From Portunus trituberculatus (lineage: Eukaryota > Arthropoda > Malacostraca > Decapoda > Portunidae), in contig NC_059268.1 of the NCBI RefSeq assembly GCF_017591435.1, positions 4,617,981-4,681,980 on the forward strand: 64,000 nucleotides of DNA. Reading direction: 5' to 3'. The position numbers were made by a program, and so were the translations under genes. Shown in pieces: positions 35,868-49,649 of this stretch; the stretch's first letter is position 1; each line of letters starts with the position of its first letter. The notes under the pieces are model-generated. The model saw only the letters and a program-made list of their open reading frames with translations. It was not told where the DNA came from and did not search any database.

Positions 35868-37114
35868 CTGCAAATAAATTTTTTTGTTAAGTGACTTAAT
35901 ATGGATAGTAAGCATTTAAAGGCAAGAATTGTCATTTTGACCTTTACCTTATACTACTATTAATATTACACCTGAAATCCACAAATAAGTTTGAAGAAAA
36001 CTGTAATTGATTCATACAGTTGGAAAACGTTTATCTTCCCAAACATACTCTTTCAAGGGCAACTTGAACTTAAACGGAAAAAAGTTTGATATCTTACAAG
36101 ATCCTTCATTATTATTTGTTAGTTGTGATAGTGGAGGGTAAAATTTTTCAAGTAGCAACTTTATGTGCTGCTTTCTATTAAATACTGTCTAAACTGAGAG
36201 AAAAAATAGGGATTCTAAGTTCAAGAAAAGCAAGAAACTAACAAGATTTCTTCATGATGATGCAGTGACACATTGCCTAAAGAAGTGCATCATATTGCCT
36301 GGAGGACAAAAATGCATTGTGAAAGTGAAGAGTGTGAAACTAATTGACAACTGGTAAAGGATATATTCTGTAGCTTTGTATGTGTGAGAATAACATACAA
36401 ATTTAAACAACTTTAAGAAAAAAAAAAAAACTCAACTTGACTGAAAGACAATTAGTTAATTCTGATACATGTCATGTATTTTTAAAGAATTATAATAATG
36501 TCTTGTTGGCAAAATTAACCACAACTCTTGGGCCAGTCAACATAATCTTCATTTCCCATAAATACCTTATATTCCCTGCTCTTTTCCATGCAGTTACAAC
36601 ATGCACCTTCATGAAGTATTCATCACTCTTTTCACTGCAATTATAGCATGCTTGTTCACATAGTACATATTCATTTCTCCTTTTCATATAGTTATAATGT
36701 ATACCTCGACAGCTTTTTCAAAACTTTCACTCTTCCTTTCCCATTTCAAAATCTCCTTCTCCTTGGTTCTCTCTTGTTCTTTTTTTTTCTAAAGTTCAGC
36801 CTTATTTTGTTCCCCATTTGTGTCTAGAATATTTTCAGAAATTTCTCATATTTTTAATTCCTCCTAATTTTTATTCTTAATCTATTCCTAAAAGTTTTCA
36901 CTGCCATAACAATTAACTTCTTCTAGTGAGGTCTAAAGCAATGGAAAAGGGAGTGCAGTGAACTTATCAACACCAAGCTGTGATCTCAAAGAACATTTCC
37001 TTGTCTCACAACACAATGGGACAGTCACAGCCTGGACTCTTAAGACAAATCTCTCCCTTCAAACAAAAATACATGCATCTAATTATAAACACATATCCTT
37101 CGTTCAAAATTCTA
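35868..37114. other. Intron sequence upstream of the XPF exon, no features named
   Basis: AT-rich, with short A runs. Apart from the acceptor site and its pyrimidine tract next to 35868 I see nothing I can name. Confidence 0.5.
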
Positions 37115-37570
37115 AATTAGATATGACAACTTATACACCAACCTCAGTGTCCCTGTCTGTTGCGGGGACAACAAATGTTCCTAAGTCAGACTGCTCTACT
37201 AGTACCGATCTAAGTATCTTGACACTCTCCTCAACTTCATTAACTTTGGTAGCATTCATAGTCTTACATTCAATTTTTAATATAAGGAATGCCACTTCTC
37301 CTTTACTAAACCTCATCTTTTTCTCACTGAAAAGCAGGTGTCTCAAGCAACTGACAACACCCCATTTTATTTTCCTTCCTACTTTGTCTATCTTCTTTTT
37401 CAATGCAAAAGTTGGATATTGGATCTATGTGTGTAATGACTGGCTTTCATTCCCATGCTCTTGAATCTTCTGCCTTTTCCACTATCTGACTATGACTAGA
37501 GATACATTCTCAAATTATATCTATTTGTGTTATATACCTCTGACTATAAAATTTTTTTGACAACAACCCA
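37115..37570 (+). mobile_element. Family B LINE 5' fragment (copy 4)
   Basis: It aligns with copy 1 from the leader (GGGGACAACAAATGTTCC) through TTGACACTCTCC and the first endonuclease segment to about AGATACATTCTCAAATTATA. No useful frame remains. Confidence 0.75.
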
Positions 37571-38944
37571 CTCATGAGTTTCATGCTTGTGAGTTCCTTA
37601 GGCATAGCCATAAATTTTAGGATTGCAAAAAATGTTTATTTGTTCCAACCCATTAAGTAACTGACTTCTCCCCCCCTTCACCTACTTCATTTCTTTATCT
37701 CCAAATACATAACTTTAATTTGATTGTTCTATTGCAATTTTAGTGAATAGTGCTTTTATAATGATTAAAAACATGGAACACACATTACTGAAAAGAAGGA
37801 AATGGAAAAAGAATGTACTTATATTTCATGCGGGCCTCCAACCAGCTAACTGAAATACGTGAAAATAAATGAGAGATAGATTTAACTGTGAAAGAAAACA
37901 ACAGAAAGAGTGTTGATTGAATAAAAAGCATTGTGTAATGTGGCACTGGATGGGGAAGGAGAAACGTGTAGAGTTTTTAGACACAGATTATCACTGGTAC
38001 ATATGTACAGTACTTATGTATGTACCAATGATAAGTAGAGTCACCAGACATTGATTATTATTATAACTCAAGTCTTATCTCGTAGTCCTCACCCAAAAAT
38101 GCCATATTACATGACACTATTTGTACAGTCAACACTCTTTTTTTCTTTTCACTCATAGTTAGATCTACCTGTCATTCAAGCATTTGAATTGGCAATGCCA
38201 CTGAACAATGCACCACAGGTTGGAGCCCTATATCACTTGCAACCAGTGCATCAGACAGAGGAGGTAGCATCCTAAGCAGCATTGCCAGCACCAGTCAGAC
38301 CCAAGTAAATTTTCCATATTCTTAATATAAAAAAAGTTACAAACTTAATGATGGAATTTTGGCACTTTCTCAATACAGTGGTGCTTCACGATACAACACT
38401 TCAAGGTGAAGGGTTGTCCATTAATGCATATTGTCCTTTACTGAGAGTAGTTTGCCTGTGAGACCTTTAAACACCCCCTTACCCTTTTTCAGTAGTTTAT
38501 TTTCTTTAAAAAAAATTATTTTGATAATTTAATTCATCTTATTCTACACTCAATGCTCAAATAAAAGACTTCATTATTATTCAAGAAAAATAAATTACCT
38601 AATCAAAGATATAACTTCCCAAGTGGTCCAGCAGCATCCTTAACAAGCATTTAATGACTGCCTGAAGGACCTTACTGGTGTGACAAAAGATGGAAGGAAG
38701 ACAAGAGATTGTCAGAGTAAGAGTAGACTGCTTCCACAGTTGCCACCTCTCCACAGATCACAGGCTTGTTTTTCTTTCTCTTACCCTCTGTCTTTGTTTT
38801 ACTTTGTTTCTCTCCTGTTTTCTATATGAATTAGTGCATTTCCAAAATTACTTTAGAAATCTTTCTAAATGTTATTCCACATTGCCACTAAGGTAAAAAT
38901 TAAGGTGTGCTCTCTATAGAAAAGTGGTCCTTCATCCAAAATGT
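37571..38944. other. Intron sequence, mostly featureless
   Basis: At 38375 a CAGTGGTGCTTCACGATACA motif after a TA resembles a Tigger/pogo terminus, but no partner end was found. Nothing else could be named. Confidence 0.4.
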
Positions 38945-40878
<1,934 letters not shown>

Positions 40879-41032
40879 AGTAGGAAAGTGTAACCCTACC
40901 GGATTCTGATACCTAGAAGGTTCACACCTTATGCAGTCTTGTTATACAGTACTGCCTTGCTGTAAACTTGCCATATGGCCAACCATCACAACCAATCTAA
41001 GGCAGTAATCTGCAACATGAACAAGTACCTCT

Positions 41033-41694
<662 letters not shown>

Positions 41695-41998
41695 ATGGTA
41701 TCTGGCATGCCTTCTTCCTCTCACCCCTATTCTTTCCAACTCTCTAATGCAAGAGTTAACCAGTATTTCCAATCATTCATACCTTTCACTGGTAAACTCT
41801 GGAACTCCCTATCTACTTTTGTATTTTCATTTTCCAACAACTTGACTTCTTTTAAGAGAGAGGTGTCAAGACATTTGTCCCTGAATTTTGGTTAACTCTC
41901 GTGTCTTTTAAGGGAACTGGCAACTCAGTGGGCCTTTTTTTACAAATTTTGTTCCCCTTGGCCAGTTGTCCCTCTTGCATAAAAAAAAAAAAAATAAT
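41695..41998 (+). mobile_element. Family B LINE 3' end (copy 6)
   Basis: It encodes the terminal block NARVNQYFQSFIPFTGKLWN and then LTSFKREVSRHLSLNFG with a stop. The 3' UTR (GTGGGCC, CCTTGGCCAGTTGTCCC) and an A-rich tail at 41980-41998 follow. It is 5' truncated. Confidence 0.85.
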
Positions 41999-42518
41999 AA
42001 TTCCGGTGATAGCTGAAGGTGCCTCGTGACACCCTGAATTACGAGTGAATAATATTTTTCTAAAGAAGCGGGGATCTGATGCATTATCATCCTATCATGC
42101 TCCAGGAAGTTACCATTGTATATACAATCATGTGTAAAAGTTCCATGTCAATCAGATGAATACAAATAGCAAAGCAAGGAAAATGACAAAAAATCTTCAG
42201 ATGTGAATATCTCAAAAGTAATTTTTTTTACACTTCAAAAAATAAAATTTCTTAATGTAAAATCCATTTTTATCTACATACATACCCATAATTATCAAAT
42301 ATTGCTTAAACCTCCATTCCCACGGCAAACTTATACCATGTCTAACAGCTCAAGAAAAGAAACGAAAGAAATGTTTGAAGTGCCATTTCTTGTTTTCTTT
42401 GAGAAGACACCCAGCCCGTTTTCTACTCCCAGGTACCACCCATCAGGCCGATTCTCTCATTAGCCTCTAGCCTAAAAGGTCATAGAGGGGAGGGAGGAAG
42501 GGAAACTCAATTATAATG

Positions 42519-42625
42519 AATAATTATGGGTAAATATGTATATAAAAATGGATTTTTACATTAAAAAATCCTATTTGTTATCACATATACTACTACCAAT
42601 AACTATTAATTATTGCTTAAGAACT
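42519..42625 (+). repeat. Internal complementary region of the DIRS-like element
   Basis: Bases 42519-42562 (TAATTATGGG...TTTTACATTAA) are the inverse of the 3' end at 42258-42300. Bases 42570-42625 (TTTGTTATCACATA...AATTATTGCTTAA) are the inverse of the plus-strand 5' end at 46085-46140. Together they copy the junction that would form if the element's ends were joined in a circle. In the DIRS-1 model such a region templates circle closure. Confidence 0.78.
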
Positions 42626-42837
42626 GAATCCCAAGTATAGGAGGGAGGATGACCTCACCCCTCAGAACAACTTTCACTCCCCAAGACACACACCCACACA
42701 AACCCAAAACTTACAAGGTGGAGGCCATATCCTGAGATGGGTGCATCACAACTCTTGCTACGAGAACTGTCCAATGACCCCGAACCTCAAATGGGACAAT
42801 ACATAGAACTGTATGTATAAGGAACACAAAAGGAAAA

Positions 42838-43900
42838 TTAATGAATTGCCTTGAGAGCTGACACAACAGGGCCCAGAGAAAAGGTATCCAAATACTGATG
42901 AGTAATATCCCTAAGATAAAAAAGAAGAAAAAGTGGACATAATCTTCCAGGTTCCTGCCCGAAGAACGGCAGGAATAATCCAAATCTTCTTGAACAAGAC
43001 ACTCGTTGCCACTGCTCTAACTTCATGTGCCTTTACCCAAACCAAGTGCAAGTCCTCCTCAGACACATCCACATGTGTATGCTGGATAACCTGACATATC
43101 CAGTGAGAAATAGTATGAGGGTGCACCACATGCTGAGGTTCAGTAGCCATCATAAAAAGGTGGGAGCATCTAGGACGACAATCCCTGGTCCTATGATGGT
43201 ACTCCCTAATGGCTTTGACTGGGCATAAAAGCCTGTACCCCTCCGAGTCACCAACATACTCCGCAAGAGCAGGAATAGTGAGGTCTGATTGAGATTCATC
43301 ACCTGAAAGTTAAGTCTTCCCTAAAAAATCAGGGGCTAAAGAAAAAGTTATAGAAGACCAACCCTTAGAGAGATGAACTTCATCTGAAAGTTTACTAACT
43401 CAGCAAGCAGATGCTAAAGCCAAAAGAAAAGAGGACTTTAGTGCAATGTCCCTCAATGAAACCAAACGAAGAGGTTCATAAGGGGACTTCATTAATGAAT
43501 GTAAAACTAAGGGTGAATCCCACGCAAGAATGCGTGGCGAATGGGGAGGAGCCAACTTGGCAAACCCCCGAAACAGAGGTGATAGATCCCCATTCTGTAA
43601 GATATCCAAGCCAGCCTGCTGGAAAATGGAGGTTGAAGCTGAACAATAGCCTCTAATGGATGGCAAGGACAAATGCTTTGTGTCCCAAAGAAAAATAAAA
43701 TAAAGGTCCGCTAAGTCCATTACAAAGGTTGAGAGAGGATGACAACCCCTCAACTCACATGAACCACATAAGACAGACCACTTTGCCTGATAGAATCTGG
43801 CAGAGGACTGTCTGACCAGATGGGCCATAAATCTAGTGGCCTTCCACGACAAGCCTCTCTTTCGAAAGAGATGCTGGAGTCTCCACACATGTACCCCTGG
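42838..43900 (-). pseudogene. DIRS tyrosine recombinase, disabled
   Basis: It integrates the circular DNA without target duplication. N-terminal SAM-like part: VRQSSARFYQAKWSVLCGSC, then IRGYCSASTSIFQQAGLDIL. The first catalytic Arg lies in the usual LASACRVSEL-type context, but its codon is TGA at 43400-43402, one C-to-T change from CGA. A second stop follows LAPDFLGKT at about 43310. The H-x-x-R box (VKAHEVRAVATS) is intact. The catalytic Tyr (FYLRDI) is present but put out of frame by one extra T in a T run near 42918. The protein ends LGPVVSALKAIH. Confidence 0.82.
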
Positions 43901-44639
43901 TGGCTTGTGAAAGAGGTGGAGATGAGGCTGGTGGAGCAGAGAGGCACTTGAAGATAGTCCACTAGCAGACTCAGAAGCAGAGGATACCAGTCTGCCTTAT
44001 ACCACAGCAGGGCAATCAGTCATACAAACACAAGCGGAGTCTCTGACTTGAACCAGCACCCTTTGAATTGGAAAGAAGGGAGGAAAGGTGTACAGATCCA
44101 AGCCCTCCCATGGAAAGGTAAACATGGCCTATTTCCAACCTCCCGGATCTGGCAGTGGAGACACATACAGAAGTAACTGTTTATTTAAGTTGCAAACAGA
44201 TCCACCTGTGGTGCACCCTACACCTGGAAGACCTGCCTGCACACTACTGGATGTAGGATCCACTCTGACTCCACACACTTGTGATTGAAGACATCTGCCA
44301 ATGCATTGTGCCATCCCGGCATGAACCTGGGGCGAAGAGAGACAAAGTTGTCCTCGCACCACCAGAGAATGTTCCCTGCCAGACCAAGTCCAAGGTCACA
44401 AGATGATCTGACCCCTCTGCATAACTCACAAACTTTATTGGTCTGACCAACAAAGGAGGACACAGAAAGGGAAGGATATACCCATAATGCAGAGTCTTCT
44501 CCATTTGCACCAACAGACGGGAGGGGACAGAGACCGCTGGGTAGCCCACCAGCTGTAGACTCCCCAACTCCTCATTAACTGAAGGAGGAGCCAGTGAGGC
44601 CCCCTCACACAGAGAAAAAGACCACACCAGTCCTTAGAT
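43901..44639 (-). pseudogene. DIRS RNase H end and Dam-like tail region
   Basis: On the minus strand FMPGWHNALADVFNHKCVES, then EWILHPVVCRQVF, VDLFAT-like and YVSPLPDPGGWKDAMFTFPW are the conserved end of DIRS RNase H (P-G-x-x-N-x-x-A-D) and the following conserved region. Frames change several times. Upstream, the RT palm with its YxDD box is not found, so most of RT was lost before or around the hAT-like insertion. Confidence 0.7.
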
Positions 44640-45473
44640 CAGAGGTTCCCAAACTTTACCATGCTAAGGACCCCCCAGATATTTAAGTCCCATCCGAGGA
44701 CCCCCAGCCAATCAGAAGTTACTATTACCATACCAAGGTACCCATTATATGATTACAATGCAGTAAATTTACTATTTGCATATTCCTACACGAAGAAAGT
44801 CTTAAAATAAACATTTGAAATATTTTCAAAAAAGTCTGACGACACATGGCGCAATCGCTGAATTTTAAGTGCTTAAGTGTTTTGTTTAAGTGTTAGTGAG
44901 AAGAAGAAAACAAAAGGGAAGTTATTTGTGATCAATTCAAGTAGTGAGTCATTTTTTATATAATTAATTCCATACTTAAGATTACTTAAAGATAATAATA
45001 CTACTTATAATTTCCTTTCTAGACTTAAATCATTCCTACATATTTGAGCATTACACTACGTCGTAATAAATTCAAATTAACCCTTAAACCTCGGGGACTT
45101 TAAGACTTTTCACTCGCGCTAACTCGGGAGGTTTGGCGAGAAACACACAAAATAGCTTGTATTCACATACTGATTATACTAGGAAATTCAATAAAGAGTG
45201 AGTACAAATGATATTATGTCCACAACCGACTCTTCCTCTTTGCAATGCAAAAAACCAGAAGCATCTAGATGCTATGGTTACCAAAATATCACAGGTTGAA
45301 TGAGGTGCTATCATCGGTGTGCGTGGCGATCGGCTGCGCCGGCACCTGGCTAAAGTGAAAGAAAACGGGTACCTTCTATCCTCTCTCCTAAGGTTGGCGG
45401 GAGAAGTAGCGGACCCCCTAGGACCTTCTCAGGGACCCCCAGGGGTCCGGGGACCCCAGTTTGGGAACCACTG
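44640..45473. mobile_element. hAT-like MITE with 8-bp target duplication
   Basis: 834 bp. Terminal inverted repeats of about 16 bp: CAGAGGTTCCCAAACT at the left and CAGTGGTTCCCAAACT at the right (reverse complement). The 8-bp CCTTAGAT is repeated exactly at 44632-44639 and 45474-45481. The CAGnGGTT ends and 8-bp duplication are hallmarks of hAT elements. No transposase frame is seen. Confidence 0.92.
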
Positions 45474-45945
45474 CCTTAGATAACTGAAAATGTGCTGAGC
45501 AAGGCTTAGGCTCCTTCAGGGACCTGCATTGGGTTTCCACAGACACCTTAAGCCATAAGCGACCGTGGGAGAGTAGCTCTGGTTTCCCTTCAAAACGCAT
45601 AAATCTTTCGCCTTTTACTAAAGATCTCCGTGGAGGGCAGCAACTTAAACGTGGGAGAGTTGAGGGCTGGTGGGACAAAATTGAGCCCTGTGCCCTTTCT
45701 ACCCCTGTAAGCTGAGACAAGGAAAGGGCCTCAGGAGCAGGCAGATGAAGATAGGTCCTCACTTGGCCTAAGAGGTGCAAAAAAAGGGGAAACACCTTCT
45801 TGATTGGGAGGCACGTCCTCCTCATCATCCTCATAAGATCTGGCTGTGGAAAGAGGGTGGCCAACTGGCATGGAAGCTGAAAGACCTTGCCCCACCCTAC
45901 TGTCACCAGGCACAGGAGCTGGTCAGCCAGCCTCAACAGAAACCT
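45474..45945 (-). pseudogene. DIRS gag-like remnant
   Basis: Minus-strand sequence between the hAT-like MITE and the high-coordinate ITR. It has open but short frames (RSYEDDEEDVPPNQEGVSPF; LPAPEALSLSQLTGVERAQG) rich in Pro, Ser and acidic residues, like the gag-type ORF of DIRS elements. The start lies within or next to the ITR. Assignment is by position; no motif is decisive. Confidence 0.45.
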
Positions 45946-46140
45946 CCTGAAAAAAAGGAAGGCTGGAAGGGAGTTGAAAATGGGCTGGGTGTCTTCACAA
46001 AGAAAATGAGAAAGGGCACATTAAATATTTTTTTTCGTTTGTTTCTTGAGCTGTTAAATATGGTGCAAGTTTGCTGCGGGAATGAAGAGTTTAAGCAATA
46101 ATTAATAATTATGGGTAGTAGTATGTGTAATAACAAATTT

Positions 46141-47217
46141 CTCTAAATTGGTATAAACTCTGATCCACTTCTGTTTGGTATGGTTTCAAAGAACAACTCA
46201 AAAGCAATATTTTGTTGGAAATAGATTTTTGATAATGTCAATAGAAAACAAGATACAGGAAAGTGAAAAAAAAAAATAAATAAATAAAAGTTGTGTTTAT
46301 GTAGTGTCTATGGTAATTTTTCTTAAAGTAATTAAATAAAAAAATCATATTTGAGAAAATAAAAGTGAGAAAAACACATTTTTTGTATCTCCAATACCAT
46401 TCACCCAAACTTAGTGAAATATAAAGAATGACTTAAATGTACATCCACAAACAACATGCTAAAGTTTCGAGCCAATGGACTTACCATAAGTGAAATATGA
46501 CCCATTTTACATTATTTCAGCACCCTCCTTAAAGGTTAGTTCCCTAAGAGTCAGTGAAGGGAGAGAATAGCTGTAGCTGGTTGTGAACACTGAAGTCTCC
46601 AAAATTGGATATCTCCACAAAGGGAAGACAGTCAAAATGTGCTCAACTTTGAAAGTTGGGTATACACCCCTGCTGAGTTTCTTGCTATCTATGTTTCATA
46701 ATACTTGAGTTTGGTGCTTGGTCCTAAATTCTTAATATCCAGAGTTTCTTGTATTATCACCACAAATTTCACAATACTTAGACAAGTATCGGTTGTGCTT
46801 GGCTATTGTTAGCATCACGCATGCTGCCTAAAGACTCCAATGAGATCTTTTATATCTGTAGTACTGCCAATGTCATACCCACTGATGGGCATGGCATGTT
46901 GCATTGTACAGTACAATTGATTTATCATAATTTGCATCAAAGAATATACAGTACCGTAATTTAGTATCATACCAGTAAATCGCACTCGTACCATACTGGT
47001 ATGCTAAAATACTATACCATAATTTCATGTTATTTTGTACCATGCATACAGAATGTTGATAATTATGATAAATCATACTCTCTACCCTTAATCCCCTGGA
47101 AAGGCTAAGACTTTACTGACCTTGCCACTCAACTACAGGTCCCATGGAACTACCAGCACATGACCTCTCACTTCATTAGGTGCCTGAATGACTTGATTGC
47201 AATCAGCAGGCAAGTGC
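46141..47217. other. Intron spacer with a possible short MITE
   Basis: TGATTTATCATAATT at 46918-46932 is repeated in inverse at 47059-47073, bounding about 155 bp with several ACCATA/TACTGGTA words. The rest has no features I can name. Confidence 0.35.
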
Positions 47218-47906
47218 TTGTCTATTGCTGCTGTGGTAGACAGCTACTGTTCTTCTCCTAAACCTATTACTAGTGGTGTTCCTCAGGGTTCTGTCCTGTC
47301 ACCCACTCTCTTTCTATTATTCATTAATGACCTTCTTAACCAAATTTCTTGCCCTATCCACTCCTACGCTGATGATACCACCATACATCTTTCCACGTTC
47401 TTTCAGAGACGTCCAACCCTTCAGAAAGTCAACAGATCACGCGGGGATGCCACGGAACGCCTGACTTCCGATCTTTCTAAGATTTCCGATTGGAGCAGAG
47501 AAAATCTAGTAGTTTTCAATGCCTCAAAACTCAATTCCTCCATCTATCAACTCGACACAACCTTCCAGACAACTATCCCCTCTTCTTCAATGACACTCAA
47601 CTGTCTCCCTCTTCCACAATGAATATCCTCAGTCTGTCCTTTGCTCATAATCTTAACTGGAAACTTCACATCTCATCTCTTGCTAAAACAGCTTCTATGA
47701 AATTAGGTGTTCTGAGGCATCTCCGACAGTTTTTCTCGCTCCTCCAACTGCTTACTCTGTATAAAGGCCTTATCTGTCCCTGTATGGAGTACTCTTCGCA
47801 TGTTTGGGAGGGTTCCAGTACTCTCAATCATTCATCCCTTTCACTGGTAAACTCTGGAACTCCCTCCCTGCATCTGTATTTCCGAATTCCTACAACTTGT
47901 CTTCTT
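47218..47906 (+). mobile_element. Family B LINE fragment (copy 7)
   Basis: It covers RT from SIAAVVDSYCSSPKPI through SGVPQGSVLSPTLFLLFIND and SYADDTTIHLS (catalytic pair intact) to FTGKLWNSLPASVF. It is open for 141 codons from 47197. It stops at TTAA (47907-47910), where a piggyBac-like end begins, and the rest of the 3' end is missing. Confidence 0.85.
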
Positions 47907-48140
47907 TTAACCCGTTCGCTGCGGCACTATTTTTCAAAACATGTACCGCCAGTGTAGCGGGTTTGAGCAATTTTTTTTTATTGCGGAAATGGAATCCTTG
48001 TGGTCCAAAACCAAAGAAAAATGGGTTCTAAATACCTGTTGTATATGTAAAGTTTTGTGCTATAAGCCAAAATGTGTCTGAGCCAGGCATTTTCTATGCC
48101 CACTGTGGTGAGCGGTAAATACCAGCTGATGATGTTGCCG
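47907..48140 (+). mobile_element. piggyBac-like left end in family B copy 7
   Basis: The family B sequence CTTCTTTTAA is followed by CCCGTTCGCTGCGGCAC in place of the expected GAGAGAGGTG. So an element starting CCC entered at a TTAA. The matching right end followed by TTAAGAGAGAGG was not found, so its far limit is unknown and the end given is arbitrary. Confidence 0.5.
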
Positions 48141-48281
48141 TATTGGTCACCATTTATGTTTTACTTTGTCTAGTGCATGTATATAATGTTTTTGTACCTC
48201 AGATTGTCAAGGCATGTCCGTAATGATTATATGCGAATGCAAAAGTAATAAAAAACAATAAGATAAATGACCACATGACAG

Positions 48282-48286
<5 letters not shown>

Positions 48287-48313
<27 letters not shown>

Positions 48314-48314
48314 A
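48287..48314. repeat. CT microsatellite
   Basis: About 14 CT units. A short imperfect direct repeat (ACAGATGAGTGA-ATGAGT) follows at about 48365-48421. Confidence 0.9.
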
Positions 48315-48570
48315 GAATAGTATGAGCGATAGCGTATATAGTGAGGTAGATAAGTGATGTGTTGTCACAGATGAGTGACATGAGTGCTGTGAAACAGATG
48401 AGTGAAATGAGTCTTGTGTGTTGTGAAACAAAGGAGTATTGTGTTGTGAATTATTGTAAATGACTGACATGAGATAAGCCTCATCCAAGGTCATGGACAT
48501 AAACAAAGCACAGGCAGTCTTCAGGGATGACTCTGTCAAAATTTGATAGCTCGGTAACGCATTGGGAATA

Positions 48571-49075
48571 CAGTAATACTCCGCTTAACGAACGTTCGTT
48601 TAACGAATTTCCGGTTTAACGTACTATACAAAGTTAGACCAAAAATCCGCATAACATACAACCACATCCGTTTTAGCAAATTTTCTAGGTGAAGGATCGA
48701 ACGCGGTAGTTTCGCTGTGATTGGTCTGCTCCCCGCCTCTGTCTCTAGCGCTCCTGGAGCTGGATCCAAGATTCTTTAACAACGTCAGAGCAACCTCTTG
48801 CAGTGAAATGGCATCCATGAACGCTTGGAGGGACGGTGACAAGGTTGCTTTCAGGTTGCTCTGAGGTTGCTGGGAACACCACCTCTGGAGGTGTCTTATA
48901 TATGCATTTATGTTTACAAAACAACATTTCTATTAGCTTTTTACAAACCTTGCCCCAAGGAAGGATTGTTTTGTAATGCATTAAGTGAAATCTTACATGG
49001 AATACCAAAAAATAAAGCAGAGATGAGATGAGCCACAGACGAAGCGGGAGACTTGCGGTGACTCAGCTCACAGGT
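48571..49075 (+). repeat. Dispersed repeat with Tigger/pogo-like left end, copy 2
   Basis: It starts CAGTAATACTCCGCTTAACG after a TA, continuing AACGTTCGTTTAACG, a typical Tigger/pogo terminus. From about 48600 it matches 4030-4520. The opposite terminus was not found. The right end carries GCCACAGACGAAGCGGGAGA, the reverse complement of part of the leader of family A copy 2. Confidence 0.65.
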
Positions 49076-49312
49076 GGAGAGGGACACTCCCTATGCCACT
49101 GCTGGTGCAAACTGTCGCAAAGCAGGCTTTTCAAATAGAGCCACAAGAATAAAGTGGCTCTTTAAGCCAAGCGCAAGTATGCATAGACAATACACGAACA
49201 TACCAATCATTTCTATGTACTACGTGGCATTGTGACTTTTTTATTACACTTCGTGATGCTGTAGTTTAAATAAAAAAAATAAATAAAAAAGAGAGAATAA
49301 TGACACTGCTAC

Positions 49313-49315
<3 letters not shown>

Positions 49316-49389
<74 letters not shown>
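49316..49389. repeat. GA microsatellite
   Basis: About 36 GA units. Confidence 0.95.
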
Positions 49390-49649
49390 CATACTGGTGT
49401 AAATTACTAGAAATGCATATCTGTTTGAATTAGGGATTGACCAATTATCGGCCAGGCTGATTATTAATTATCAGCGCTGATATTAAACATTTTGATGCAT
49501 ATCGGCATCAGCCTTTTTATAAAATTCAACAGCTGATAAGGGATAAATTTAAAATTGGGTTATTTTGGCTGTGATGCAGCCGCACCTTTCTTTCTGCTGT
49601 CACTACTGTCTCCAGCATTGTCCCACCCATAGAAAAAAATTATTATGAG

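Larger units (their letters stand above)
42247..46140 (-). mobile_element. DIRS-like tyrosine-recombinase retrotransposon with ITRs and internal complementary region
   Basis: Inverted terminal repeats of about 145 bp (42287-42432 and 45969-46110) flank gag-like, RNase H-tail and tyrosine recombinase sequence on the minus strand. Next to the low-coordinate ITR, 42519-42625 reads like the two outer ends joined (first the 42258-42300 end, then the 46085-46140 end), in the opposite orientation. That is the internal complementary region known from DIRS-1. The RT core is missing, and a hAT-like MITE of 834 bp is inserted. Confidence 0.82.
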
